In this document: positions 33,675-47,900 of the stretch, one piece after another
How the letters are laid out: each line of letters starts with the position of its first letter
Position numbering within the stretch: position 1 is the first letter of the stretch
Origin: Edolisoma coerulescens
Taxonomy: Eukaryota > Chordata > Aves > Passeriformes > Campephagidae
DNA: 64,000 nucleotides
Direction: 5' to 3'
NCBI GenBank assembly: GCA_013397115.1
Contig: VWZW01006244.1
Span: 722,757-786,756, forward strand
Translations under genes and position numbers: made by a program
Notes under the pieces: model-generated
Seen by the model: only the letters and a program-made list of their open reading frames with translations
Database searches by the model: none
What the model was told of the DNA's origin: nothing

Positions 33675-34951
33675 GTGAGGATACAAGGATACATCCTAAA
33701 GGGATGCAGTGTTGCAGGATCACTCCCTCCCATAAAAAATGTTAGAACAAAAAGGATGAATTCAGGAATCTCAGCCATGTCAGGCTGAACAAGGAAGTGC
33801 CCAGTGCAGGGCTATTAACTGGGATTTGTAATTGCAATAAATAATTCCTTTTCGATCTTCTTGGTTGAGTTTTGTGAAGGGGCAGGTAATAACCAGAGCA
33901 GATGAGATGCTCTTCTCCAGAGAGATGAGCAGTGGGTAAATCCCATCCTACAGAAGCATTCAGTGAGGCTGAGGGTGTCCTGTGCATGGCTGAGCTGGTT
34001 GAGATAGCACCAGGGTGCTCCTGGCCCACCAGAACTCCTGGGCTTGTCAGAGCAGTGAAAGCTGAAGGGATAACTCCAGGAAAAGGAGGACAAAGCCCAA
34101 ATTCTCCCGTGAACTGTCTAACAAATCACTCACTGGGCTGGTGTCTAAGATTAGCTCCTTCTGGCAGCTTCAGCAGATGCAGCTGCTGGGTAAATATAGA
34201 CCCTTAGTGAATGGGCTATTTTCTCTCCTGGAGTATCCAAGTCAGGAGGGCAGTGCAGAGTCACTGGGCTCTGCCATGTGAGTCACCCACTCCGACACTG
34301 GGAGGTGACTCTGTCCTCTCAGACAGCCACAGACCTGAGCTGAGCCACCAGAGTGACAGAGCCCTCGGTCTCGGCACCTCAGGGTGGTGCCACCTGTGCA
34401 AGGACACCCCCACGGAGGGGAAGAGATGAATTTAACCCTGCAGGAAGCACACGGTGCCCGAGCTGTTGGGATGGAAAAAGTAAATCTGAAATAATGGAGA
34501 TGCCAAGAAACACCTACAAAAAGTCCAGCAGCAACAGGTGTGTCAAAAGGGGATGTGCCTGGCAGCTGGAGAGGTTTGGAGATGGGACAAGATGTCACCA
34601 AGGCACAACACCCACCCCTTACTCCCAGAATTGTTGGTCAGGCTCCCAGAAATAAAACCAACCCAGCTTCTAACCCAAAATCCACATGGGTGAGAGTTTG
34701 CTGACCACAGGCTCGAAATATGTACGAAAGCAGAGTCAAAATAAAGGTGAGTACGAATCAAGTGCAGCCCAACCTTCAGTCAGGTGATGCCACCAAGGTG
34801 GGCTTCTGCTGAAGTCAAAAATGTCATGTGTCACAGTTTTGGGGGGCAGGTGAAGACCTGCAAACAGATCCTCGTCCTCTCAGCTCCAGTGGCCGGGCGT
34901 GTCACCTGCAGCACAGCAGGGATGAGCAGCAGGTGCCAGAGTTATCCAACA

Positions 34952-34957
34952 TTTATT
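34952..34957 (-). terminator. Candidate polyadenylation signal of HHATL
   Basis: TTTATT on the plus strand is AATAAA on the minus strand, 1.04 kb after the HHATL stop. Confidence 0.4.
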
Positions 34958-35997
34958 GGCTACATAAATAAGTGACATTTATCAGGGACTTCACAAATTA
35001 CTTTGGCAGAGCTGAAAGCTGGCTAGGAACCCATTGTGTTTCATCCACAGGGATGCACTGAGCGTCTCGACCCCCGGTGCAAAGGGGTCTGGATCCCACC
35101 CTCACCCAACACCGACATAACTCAGACGTAAGGCCACTGAGAGTTACTCTAAAGTGCAAGAGAGCCAGAGCTATTTTTCAGTTACAAACCCACCTTTCCC
35201 CCAAGGCACCGTGTTTCCGACACTCCCAAGGTCTACTTCTCTCCAAGGAGTCTCCCATGGGCTTTCCCTCCACCACCCAGCCCCAAGTCCCTGCCCTTCA
35301 TTTGTGGTTTTTCTCCTTTGGTTGTATTTACCTGTGTGCTCCCTCAGCCCTACAGCCGTGGGCTGTGCACACCAAAGGCAGCTGAGGAAAGGGATGGGTG
35401 GCTGGAGATGAGCAAGGGTTGGCTACAGCACGTTCTGTCCCTCAGCCATGGGCAGGAATGTGAGCTTAGACCTTTGTCCATGGCATATAAAAAAACAGAG
35501 GTGGGGTTTGGCTTGAGTCCCAGGACACGTGTCACAGCAGGGTGGTCGTGGTGGCCACATCATTTTTGGATCCAGCAGTGCAGGGCCCTAAAACCCTAAA
35601 ACCTCCAGCCATGGGACCTGGAGAGTCTCCTCTGGGAGACATGGGCTGTGGGAGAGCCCAGTGCTGGTGGACCAAATGTTGTGGGGTGAAATCTCTGGGC
35701 CTGCACAATGTCAGAGGGTCAGAAAAACGATGGGGGTGGCTCTGGCATAAAAGAAATGTCCTGGGAGCTGCTTCAGCATCCTGCCAGGCCTGGGGAGCCT
35801 GTGAAATGCCCACTGTGCCTGATGGAAAATCTTTCCTGCAGCAAGGGGGTGACCTGTGCCTTCCAGGTGACTTCTACGTGGATGAGCTACAGCAGTCCGA
35901 TTGTCAGGAGGGCTTGGAGAGCCCTGGCCAGTGGCTGGCCTGGCAGCAGTGGCTGGGAGGGAGACAAGGCTTCGGGACAAGCCTGCTGGAGCCTCCC
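34958..35997 (-). other. HHATL: Apparent 3' UTR of HHATL
   Basis: About 1.04 kb of repeat-free sequence between the TAG at 35998-36000 and the first minus-strand AATAAA. Plus-strand frames crossing it (for example 35542-36126) are antisense to the last HHATL exon and look like shadows. Confidence 0.4.
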
Positions 35998-38900
35998 CTA
36001 CTCCACCTTTGCCTTGTCACCCTTCTCCTCCTCCTCGATGGCCAGGATGCGCTCACGCTCCTTGATCAGCTGCACTCCGCAGTACGTGATGAACCAGATG
36101 GACAAGGTGCTGACAGGGAAACCTAGAGCAGGGAGGGAGACATGGTCATCCAGGGCCTGTCAGCTTGTCTAACAAGGCCAATTCTTCACCAGCACAGCTG
36201 CCTCTCAGGTGGCTTTGGGAGGTCCCACAAGCTCACAATGGCTGATGACATTTTTCATCACAGATCCAGCCCTGCAGCTTCACTGAGAGAAGAGGGAAAT
36301 CCTTGGGATCAGATTCTAGATGAAGCTCAGCTTGGTGCCTGAGCCCACCAAGGCACCATGGACTGCAGCTAACGTGGGGACATGCCAGAGGGGCTCTGAG
36401 CCCCTCTTACCCCCAGAAATCCTTCTGCTCCCCAAGTTCAGACATCGTGGGTGGTTTTCTGCCCATGTTCATTGCTGCTCAACACTGTGACCTTCTGGAA
36501 GGTTTGGGCCTCACTGATGCTGAGGATCAACCCCAGCCTTGCCCTGAACTTAGTGGGGACACAGTGTCCACCCAGGAAAATACATATTTTTGTCGCCTAC
36601 GTCAGCGACAGAGCCTAGAGCTCTTCCTCCGCTTAGGAAGGGTCTGACGGTGTTTGCAATCACAAATGCGGTATCCACAGCAGAGGGGTGGATCCAGGGT
36701 TTGTTCCTGCTAAAACAGGACCTCTGCAATGAATAATGCAACCAGCAAAAGCCAGCGAGCTCAGCGGGCAGGCACTCCTGGCACACCGAGCCCACAGCGT
36801 GACATTATCCATTCCCTACGCCAGCCCCATCCCGAAGAGGATGGTTATTTATACCCTGGGCAGCTCAAGAAGACTTCAAAATAGTGCCACAATCCACTGA
36901 TCAGAAATGTACAGGCTGGGGGATGAGGATTTGTACCTGTCACCCTCAGGATGATGCAGGAATGCCTGCCGAAGCAGAGGAAATGAGGCAGGACGAGTAA
37001 ATCCCTTTCTCCAGCAAGGGGATCATTTACAGGCAGAACCTCAGCCCTGCTTGGTGAGGTGACTGCGACCTTTGGTGAGGTGACCGCGACCTTTGCAGTG
37101 CTCCAGGGAGCCTAAACCAGCGTCAGGCTGTGCCAGGAGCTGTACAAGCACACCTGGAAGGCAGCAGGTACCCCAGAGCACTCAGTGAGGAGCGTGGGGG
37201 CTAAGAAACCACTGCCTGCACTTTCTGCATAAGAATTAAGGACATTTGGAGCAGCCACATCACACTTTGGATGCACAGGGACTCAAAATCCCAGTTTTCA
37301 GCTCCTGTACCAGTGCTCCCCCATTAAGACAGGGGTCTCTCGGTGGGGGAGGCTGGCAGCCCCTTACCCATCACGAGGAGTCTCTTGGTCACCAGCAGTG
37401 CAAACTCCAGGCTGTTGAGGGCCAGGATGTTGTAGAGGACGATGGCCCAGAAGTTCACCGCCCCAAAAGCTGCCCTGATCCGCCGAGACATGGCCCCTGA
37501 CAGTTTGGCCTGTGGAGGAGAGAGGAGCAGAGGGAAAAGGGTCTGTAAGGAAAGGGGGTGACCAGTGCAACTCCAGGAAGCTCCAGCTGGGATCCCGGAG
37601 AAGAGGCAAAAATCAGAGCAGCCCTTAGTGCCTCTGGGACAAAGAAATGTTAGAATGAGGCAAAATTTCTGCTGTGGTGCATGAGGGACTCTGGACTGGG
37701 TCCCATGGGTAAGGACAAGATGTTAGATAGTTTCATGGTAATTGCAGAATCACAGACACATGGAATGGTTTGAGTTGGAAGGGACCTTAAGGATCATCCT
37801 GCCAAGGGCAGGGACACCTTCCACTATCCCAGGCTGCTCCAAGCCCTGTCCAACCTGGCCTTGGACACTTCCAGGGACCCAGGGGCAGCCACAGCTTCTC
37901 TGGGCAACCTGTACCAGGGCCTCACCACCCTCTCAGGGAAGGATTTCTTCCCAAGATCCCATCTCACCCTGTCTTCTGTCAGTTTAAATCTATTTCTCCT
38001 TGCCCTGTCCCTCCACATCTTTGTCACAAGTCCCTCTCCAGTTCTCTCAGAGCCCCTTTAAAATGCAATGGTTGAGCCCTGCTTTCTCCACTTCTTGCCG
38101 TGGGTAAGCCACTCCTCAAGGCAGAAGAATCTGTTGAATCTCAGGATTATTATTAGCCCTACATACAAATCACTCCTGGGTCCTGGTAAAAATAGTTTCT
38201 TAGGAATTAAAAAGAAAAAAAGCTCAAAACTAATGACAGCAGCAGAGTGAAATTGTCACTGGCACATAATCTTCAGGATCAGCTGCTGTGAGTGGAGCAG
38301 GGAAGGAGTTTATAGCAGCCTTCAAAGAGCAGGGTGAATCCCCAGGCCACTTAGTGCTGGGAATTGTGGTGCCGCAGGGAAGGAGATTTCACTGCCTGTG
38401 AGAGCCTTAATCTGATTAGGAGTTCAACAAGGAGAGCAAACGGGAGGATTGCTCTCGCTCTCCACGGTTTTTATTCAAAATAGATCTTTATTTAACCAGT
38501 TTAGGACCTCCAGACTTTGGATTGGGAAAAAGAAATAAGGAACATAATTGTTTCCAGGATAGAAGTTTTAAAGATTTTTTTTTTTCAAGTATGTCCCTGA
38601 GACACCTTGGTCCCAAACAGAGCCAGGGCACTAAGCTTTGGAGTGTTTTAAAAAAAATTTGTTCTAGCATCTAAACACTTGCCATTATCAGAAATCAGAT
38701 CAAAACCACTGAGGATGCCAGGGTGCTTTGTAGAACAAGAAGAACAAATTATTCCCATAAGGAAATATATAAACATTTCCCCACAGGATCATAGAATGTT
38801 CCCATGGGTTATCCCCATATACATAAACATATTCCCAAGGACAGATCTCATATTTTGTGTCCATCTGTGGCACTTTGATGCCTCATTGGAGCTGCATTGC

Positions 38901-41900
38901 TGCTTCTCTTGGACCTCTCTTTTCCCTCTGGAATCTCCACCCCAACCTAAATTTTCTGTGAAGTGTCACAGGGGCAGGAGTTTGCCGTGGGTGGGTGACA
39001 AAGCGCATAAAATGAAGGGACACAGAGCACCAGGAGGGATGAATCCTGAGCAAAGCTCAGTAGCTGATCCCAAGGATTGTCCAGGGATGTCACCATCCCT
39101 GGAAACATTCAAAGAAACGTGTGGATATGGCATTTAGGGATGTGGTTTAGTGGTGAACATGGTGGTGGTGCTGGGTTGACAGCTGGACTTGATGGTCTTT
39201 TCCAGCCTTAATGATTCCATGACTTTAAAGGCCATGGGAAAAGAACTTCAGGTCTCCACACAGGAGGCCAGGCCATGGAGCTCCCTGGCATCCTCAGGGA
39301 TCCTGCTCTTCATCCTCAGCCGAAAATCTGACTCCTACAAACCAGCATGAGCTCCCTCCAGTCATGGATATGTTCCAGCACCAGAGCTTGTCCCCAGCCC
39401 CCTCAACTTCTCCCCAATCCCCCCAGCTCCTCACCTCCAGTTTGGCGAAGGGTCCCAGCTGGAAGAACTTCTGCACCCAGAGCTCGAAGTTGAGGCCGAA
39501 GCAGTTGAAGAGGGACCAGATGTAAACGACCTCGCAGGGCCCCAGCCACAGCGTGGTGATGGCGAAGGTGGAGACACTGGCCACCAGCTCCTTCAGGATG
39601 TTGTCATGGTTCTCTCCAATGTGGTCATACACGTACCTAAAGGCCAGGGAAGGTGGTTGGTGCTCTCTGCAGTCCAGGAGACCCCTCTGGAGTCTCTTTT
39701 CCCAAGCTCCTCACAGGAGTTAGTCCAGGACACTCCAGTAAAACAGGAAGGATGTTCTGCTGATACGTTCTGGCAATAAACTGATTTTTGCTGTGCCCCA
39801 ACCACTTGTGACTTGTGTTCCTACAAACCTTTAAGTACTCAAGGACAACATATCCACCTTTCCCCCTCTGGCAGGTAAAACTTGCTAAAACTTGGGGTCT
39901 CTAGAGCTGCAGGCTCTCTCAGACTTGCTGGTGCTCAGGGTTTTATCAGAGAGCACCCATCTCCCTCAGTATAGCTTTGCTGGGGTGAACTCATGGCTGA
40001 AGGGAGGTGAAGGGCTGAGGGAGATCCAGATGGAGCTACAGGACTCAGTTCCCCTTTCCTCCTAGAGAAGTATAAACCTGGCTCTTCCTCCTCTGAGGGA
40101 ATGCTAAACCCACCAGACTTAAAGGGATTTTGAGACAGGACCCTCTTATTCCTAACTTTGGAGGAGGGGGCTGTTGCTCTTTGTACAATAAATTCAACAA
40201 ATATGGAGCTAAACAGAGCAAATAGTGGGATTTATCCAGAAGACAGGACACCCCAGCTTTGGGATGAACAGCATGTGATGCTTCGTTGCTCTGTGGTGGA
40301 AGGGAAGACCCTGAACCAGAGTAGAGGTGGTGGGTTGGACACTTACTTGCACAGCCAGTCATTAATCCCTCTGTCAAAATGCCTAAAACAAGACGATAAG
40401 GACACGTTAAAACACATAATGACAACAAAAACCTGTTAAAACAGAGAAAACACCCAATCCCATGGCAAGGCACAACTTGGACCTTGCTCACAGAAGTCCT
40501 CCAGGCTCCTTCCTTGGACAGATGCCACTGGAGACGTGGTTTAACCTTTTTCCTTATCTATTTCTCCCTGCCTAAGAATATTTCCCTGTGCTGTGGGCCA
40601 GGTCTAGACTATAATTTCAGATGGTCTCCAACTCTCAGACCAGCTGCCTAGGACAGCCCAGGTGTCCTCCCCTCCACACAGGTTCTGTCCAGCTCAAACC
40701 CTCATCGTTCTTGCTGGCAGGGTACTCACGTTTCAGCAAAGATGTAGAGCATGGTGATGCATTTTGGGGGCTGGGGTGGGTCCAGGTGGTCCAATCTGGC
40801 GATGGTGTTGATGACCCCAAACATGACAGCAGCTTTCACCCAGTCATACACCAAATTGGAGTAGGCCAGGCCAGCTGGAGCAAAAATGGGAGTCAAACGG
40901 GGGAAAAGGAACACGGAATGATGCATCAGGATTTCTGGGGATGTCATGGCCCATGGGAGCATGGAGTCTATTGCAACAAATATAACAACAAGAGGACACT
41001 CACTGCTGTCTTGGACCAGCAAATCTTTCAAAACAAAGTTTTTTAAGAGGCTTGAACCAAAGGACAACCTCTTCTCAGGGTATTTGGGAGGAAACTGCTT
41101 ATTGGTCTTCGTAGTCCAAGAAATTCTGTTTATACTGTCGTTTATTCCATCATTGTGCCTTCCCTCTGAGGCTTGTTAAAATGTGATGAACTCGTCACAG
41201 TTCTCAGGTCTGACCTCTGAGGTTTTATTGGCACCTCCACCAAAATTCCCCCCACCCCAGCTCCCTCTGGCCATGGATGTAACGTGGATGCTACAGCAGA
41301 GCCAGGGCCAGAACCCCTGATTTAAAGAGGTGTCTGACACTGGGAAACAAGCCCTGCAGGAACAGCCACTACAGATTTCAAATGCCTCTGCAAACAGCAG
41401 CCAAAATGCCCCCATCTTGGTGGAATCTCAGATTAAGGGAGGCTCCCACTGTGGGCCAGGCAGGTGTGGTCAGTCAGAAGAGCTCAACTCCCTCTGGAGG
41501 ACTCTTGGGACACCCTAAATCAATGTCAGTGACATTCCAGCTGCGTTAGGATTTTATCCTGGCCTCCAGCCACCACTCTCGAGAGACATGCGGCTCCTCC
41601 AGCCCCTGCTTGTCCTCTGTGTGGTGGTATCCAAAATGCTGCCATCAGACATGGATTTGACCAGCTGGAATCCTCCATCCAGCTGCCAGCTGAAGGCCAG
41701 TGCGGCTACCATCACTTATCCTGGGAATTTGTCTTCTGGAGGTCTCTAGTCCAGCCCTGCTTGGAGAACACCCAACTTTAGATAGACATTGTGTTGCTCT
41801 GGACATTGTCCGTTTAAGTTTTGAATGTGACTCTTTTGGGATAATCTGTAACCCCTCTGGGCACCTATCCTGGTGTCTGACCACTGTATGGACAGCATTC

Positions 41901-44900
41901 CTTACACGCCATCAGGCTTTGCCTTGTTGCACGTGGTTTGCTGTGTCCTGCTGATTTTTTGGGGGTGCTGAGCTCCCTTCCAGTCCAAAGGCAACAAGAA
42001 TGTCTTGGTGCTCAGCTTCCTAACCCCCAAACGAAACAATTTGCCCTGTGAAAAGGGCGGACCAACACCATGTGCTTTCCAGGGCTGCCCAACCCCAGCT
42101 CTGTGCATGGCCAGCAGGAGGATGAGGGGCTTTTACTCAAACCTGTCCAACACAGGCATTCCTAAAGCCTCTCAAGGGGGTTGGATGGAGATCTGGATCA
42201 CTCACCACTGCCTTGGAGCTGAGCACAGGGGTGAACGTGCCCAAGCACGGCCACTCACCCAAGGACCAGTCTGAGAGGCGGTTCACAAACTTCAGGTCGG
42301 AAGGGAGGGTGAGGATGTAGAAGAAGTGGAAGAAGATGTCCACAGCCACGATGGCCCCCACGTGGAGCAGGGCATTGACTCGGATGTTCTTCATCTCGTC
42401 GTCCTTGCGCCGCAGCTCTCGGGTGCTCACCTGCAGGGAGGGACAAACCAGGGCGGGGCTGAGGCCAGGGACAGGATGGGCAGCGTTCCTTCATCCAGAA
42501 GGATGGTCAAATCCAAATGGGGATGGATTCATCATTCTCCTTTAGAAATCACACCATGGACTACGTGGCCTGAATTCCCACTGATTAAGGAAGACCCAAG
42601 GACTGGCTCAGCTGAGTACATCCACAAGGAGCAGGACATGTCCCACCCACAGCACCCCTCCCACACCCCCAGTGCTGAGGACAGCAGGGGTGTCCCTCCT
42701 GCATCACCCTCCTGCTCCCATCTCTGGGGTTTCCAGCAGAGCAGGCACATGGTGAGACACGGCAGTGACAGGTCTGGCTGCACTCAGGGACTCCAGGTGG
42801 GGTGAAATCCACGCTGACCAGGGAGCTCCCAGGGTTTCATGTTCTGTCTGCAGCGACGTGCTCAGAAAATCAACTTTGCTTCAGGACAACCCCTTGCACA
42901 GGTCACTAAGAGGGAGCAAATGCTTGCACCCATCGCATCTCCAGGATGGATTCCAGGGTTGGAATCCCAACCTGACAGCTCTGCCAGGCCCTGGTGGTGT
43001 ATTTTTGTCCAGGGTCATCTGGGAGGAAGAGGAGGAGAACTGATGATGTCTGAGGCTTCTGCTGCAGACTCCTGCTGTAAACGAGAGGGAGCCCTTGGGG
43101 CTGTCGAGGGGCTGTCCTGAATCCGTGGGACCTGATTGATGGGGATTTCATCTCTGCTGTGTCTTGCACGAACAGGGGCTGGGGTTTGCCTCCAGGAGCT
43201 GTCACATCTCTGGTCACTGTCATATAAACATCACCAGAGTGAGCTCTCAGGATTACACAGGGCAGAGCCATGTCCTTGCTTCCCCGCATCACCGTAAAAT
43301 TGCTGCTGTATTCAAAATCCTCTTATGTTTATTACTTCCCCTTTATTCCCTGCGAGAGGTGGGAGCTCTCCCTGCATAATCCACAGGCTGCTGCACCAGC
43401 CCTGTTGTCAAATCCAGATGATTCCTGAGAATTAAAGCCTTTGCCAGATTTTTTAATGTCTGTTAAGTACCAGGCGCTTTAAGGATACAAAGAGGTCGCT
43501 GGACCCTGAGCTGAAGGAGGACAGGGTCTGGCATGGACACGTGTGGAAGGACACAGAAGCCTCCTTCCATGGAAGCACAGAATGGTTTAGGTTGGAAAAA
43601 TCCATTCAGATCATTGAATCCAACCATTAACCCAGCACTGCCAAGCCCATCACTAAAACATGTCCCCAGGTGCCACATCTACACATCTTTGAAATACCTC
43701 CAGGGATGTCCCCAGGTGCCCTGGGCAGCCTGTTCCAATGCTTGACAACCATTTCCTTGAAGAAATTATTCCTAATATCCAATCTAAGCCTCCCCTGGTG
43801 CAACTTGAGGTTGTTTCCTCTCATCCTCGTGTCTGCGTGTGGTGCCAGCACTTGGCCACCACCCCCTTGGGATCAGGGCTCTGTCCCCCACATTCCCAAC
43901 CCTATAAAAGGGAATTTGTTCCCTTGATCTCAGTAAGAAAGATGCTTCTCCACTCAAATTTGGCTGGCCAAGCCCTGGTACAGGTGAGTTCCCATCTCAC
44001 GTGGGGGTGCAAGAGCTCCACCAGGATGTAGGACGAGTAGCGTCCAAAGGGACAGATCTGTTCTCTAACTGGGCCACACATCCAACCCTAGGGAAGGGTT
44101 CTATCTGCCTACTGCCCTAATTGCTCTTGGGCAATTAAGAATTCACCTCTGCAGCCAGCTGCAGCTCCAGCAGTGCAGGGGGGATGTAGCCAGGAGATGG
44201 CAGTGGTGGCCAGGCCAACCCAGGACCCCTGGCTGGGCCAGGGGAAAGGGGTTGGGAACTTAATCCTTGTTCCTTTGGAGTAAGCATTCGTAGCAGCAGA
44301 GAAGGGAATTGCTCATTAAGTGACTTCAGACATCCTGATTAGGGGCTGTGCCAAGGAGCAGGAAATAAAACTCCCCCTGGATCCAGCTCTGCAGGAGCAG
44401 TGGGAGTTCAGGTGTTGGAGACACAAGGAGTTTAATGTCCCCATTTATAGGGACCTGGCTGCATCCCTGAAGGGGACACCAGAGCTGACCTTATATCCTC
44501 AGGGTCAAATGCTCTAAAAATCCCTTTTAATATGTCCAGTAAGATACAAGGGCTCTCATTCCTCGCCAGAGGCATCATGAGGCTGTTAATTCCACAGGTG
44601 AAGAGCAGGCAAGGAGCTGGACTTGGATCATGGCTCATTCTGGAGGAAACATCCCAGTGCAGACCCTTAAGCAACCAGAACCAGCCCCACATTGGAGAGA
44701 AGGTGTTGGGCTGGTGTGTCTTTGGTCTCCTGCTCACCAGGAGGCTATGGCTGCTCTCCCCCACCCTGGGCTGGTTTTCTTCTGAATTCACAAATGTTTT
44801 CCCAAAACATTCTTGTACCCAGGCATCGGTTTGGGTCCAAAAACTTGATGTAGCTGTTCTTCTGTAGAAGGACCCAGGGGCGCGGTGGGAATCCTCCGCA

Positions 44901-47900
44901 GCATCATTGCTGACCAAACACCTCCCTTTGCCAGCATCACCAGTTTGCTTTGGTGGCCAAGGCTGATTCTTGATGTAGAAGGAAGTTGAGGTGGGAAGAG
45001 TGAGGGGGGACACAGCACTGCTGGTTTCCTTGATCTTGATCTGCGGAACAGCTCCAGAGGTTGGCTGGTCCCAGCCCAGGCTTCTGCTGGTGTTTTCTAG
45101 AGCTGTTCGGAGTCTGCTGGTCCAAAAGCTCCCTTGGTTGAGTGGAACAGGCAAAGACTTGGGGCATCGGGGTATTTAATGGAGCCCCTGATTGCTGGAA
45201 CTCAGCCTTCCACCCAATCTTGTTCATTCCTCGAGAAATAACTTGATCTAAAGGCACACAAACCATCCCTGGAAGCTCCTGCTCCCTGGGTGAAGCAGCT
45301 GGATAGAAATGGGAGACTGTCCTTGCTGTAACAGCATGCAGAGGTCCCACGGGTGGGCACCATACATGTGGCCCTCACCATGAAGGTCCTGGGGTGACAA
45401 CACAAGGAAACTGAGGCACTGAGCAGTGCAGATGTCCAGTGAGCAAGGACATCACAGCAAGATCCTCCATTATGAACTGGTCAGTGAAAATGGCCAAAAA
45501 AAACCCAAAAAGAAGGTTAAAAATCCATCAGTTGATGCTCTTCCCCACAAAAATGCACAGCCACAGACTGGAGGTGACTGGAAGTTCTACAACCATTTGC
45601 ACCTGCACTGTGGCAAAAAGTGGGGTTTTTGTAGACATTAAACCCAAGCAAATAAATTTTGGGGAGAAATCCTGCTCCAGCCCAGCCTCAGGATCACTCA
45701 CCTGGGCGTGGAACTGGTCAAATGTCATGACAGGCCCAAAGAAGAAGAATGGGAGGTAGAAGTTGTACTTGAGGAGGTCGAAGATGGAGTAGATGCCCTC
45801 TTCCCTCTCGGAGCTCTCGAGGGCAAAGCTCATGCAGCGCATGATGGTGAAGGTGCATCCTCCGTAGAAAAGGACATCTTGGAGATCAAAAGCTCCTGTT
45901 ACAAACCCGCTCTGGACAAGAAACAGAGAGTTACCACCAGGAATGTGGTGTCACTTCTGTGCTCCCTCGCTTTGTGGGGGACACCACTCCTGAGGCAGCA
46001 GAAATGGTTTGGGTTGGAAGGGACCTGAAAGCCCCTCCAGTGCCACCCCCTGCCAAGGGCAGGGACACCTCCCACTATCCCAGGTGGCTCCAAGCCCAGT
46101 CCAGCCTGGCCTCGGACACTTGCAGGGATCCAGGGGCAGCCCCAGCTTCTCTGGGCACCCTGTGCCAGGGCCTCCCCACCCTCACAGTGAGGAATTTTTT
46201 CCTAACACCTCATCTAACCCTGACCTCTGTCAGTTTAGTTTTCAGTTCAAGAAAAACCTCTAATTACGCTCTGACACCAATTGTCTCTGAGTTAATGAGC
46301 TGGAAAGAGAAAACTGGGGCTTGATTTCCCAGCTGGCTCCTGCAGCTCAGAGCAGTCAGGAAGTGGCAGATCCTCTTGGCCGTGTCACCAAGCAGCTGTT
46401 GGTCACACAGGCTTTGGTCTGGGGTGGCAATGTCACCCTGTCACAGGTGTCCCCAGGGAGTAAAGCAGAGCCAGCACATGGCTGATGGAGAGGGAAGGAA
46501 CACATCTTTGGAGGCAGGGAGAGGCAGCCCTGTCCTGCTGAGGGACTGAATCTCTCAATAAGGTCCTTCCTGGGCTTATCTCCACCCAGCAGCGAGAGAA
46601 AATCTTAACTAGGCTGTGACCTAAAAGATGGGCATTGCTGAATCCATCCCAGCTGTGTGTTACAGCTGGGGAAACTGAGGCACAGGGCAGCCACAGGCTA
46701 AGTTGTTGCCTGGGCAGCAAGAAGGACCCAGATGTCTGGAACAGCATGAAGCCACCAAAACACGACATAGTCACTGTGGGATTACTGCCAAGCTCAGCAC
46801 ATCACCAGTCCCCTCCCTCTCACACCCTGTGGGAGCTCTGATGCAGGCAGGAGAAATGGCCAGAGCCTGGGGCTGCCCCAGGAGCCCTCCTTGGGGATAA
46901 ACCCAAGGAGATGGACACCAGTGGGCTGGAAACGAGGCAGACACACAGCCAGGACAGCACCCACCTGCCACGAGCCGAACGGCTCCACCTTGAAGGAGGC
47001 GAGGCAGCAGAGCCCGGCCACGTAGCAGAGCCACTTCTGCTTGGCCAGCGCCACCGAGTAGAGGACCAGGCAGTGGGACAGGATGATCATCAGGTAGACC
47101 AGCCCCATGCTGCCCAGCACGGCCAGGACCCCGTAGATCATGTACACCACAGCCCGGTGCTGGGGAGAGAGCGGCCGTGGTCAGCGTGGTGAAAGCCCCA
47201 GCCCCGCTCCCCCTACCCCAGAACATCCTTCCCATCCCAGAGCATCCCCCAAAACCCCTTCCACAGATCCCAGGCCACCCCTGGGTGCTCTCAAATCCAT
47301 GCCACCACATCCCTGGCTCACCTGTGGCACAGTCATGGAGCAGATCTTGCCGAAGAGGACGTGTCCCGAGAGGGCGAAGATGATGAAGTTCCGGAACGAG
47401 GTGAACCACATCACCCACTCGAAATCGGCCACGTCCTGCAGGAGCAGCACCAGGCACTTTGAACTGCCCCCAGCCCCACAACTTTTAAAGCCTTTTCTTC
47501 CCATTTTCCACCCAAGGGCTCCCAGTGTGGATATAAAACCCCAGAGGGACGTGGAGAGGTCACTCGTCCTGGCTCACACGAAGCAGAGCATCCACAGCCC
47601 TGCAGGGCTGGTATTTCCCCCACTACTGTAGGAAGGAAAATACAAGCCATGTGGACCTTGCAGGAGCGTGTCAGCAGCAGAAAAACCAGCTCTGTGTCTC
47701 CACTGACCAGGCTGCCTGTAGCTAGAAAAGCCCAAGCCCTTCCTCACTCACCATCTTCCTGCCAAAGTAGTGCCAGCCCGGCTTTATGCCATCCCGAAAG
47801 GCCTTTCTGTTCATGCTGTCTGCAAAAGAACCAGAGTCATGGGGAGAGAAACAGCTCTGGGAAACGGGGTCCGTGTTCAAGGCAGGCAGGGAGCCTTCAT

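Larger units (their letters stand above)
30933..34951. other. Intergenic region between the KLHL40 promoter and the HHATL 3' end
   Basis: It holds the KLHL40 proximal promoter, a sense CR1 tail at about 31584-31711, and a solo LTR at 33123-33674. The rest is unique sequence in which I see no coding exon. The region is free of N, so the KLHL40-HHATL order is contiguous in the assembly. Confidence 0.7.

Noticed and set aside
35542..36126. 194-codon plus-strand frame near the HHATL 3' end
   Set aside because: Antisense to the last HHATL exon; no family resemblance.
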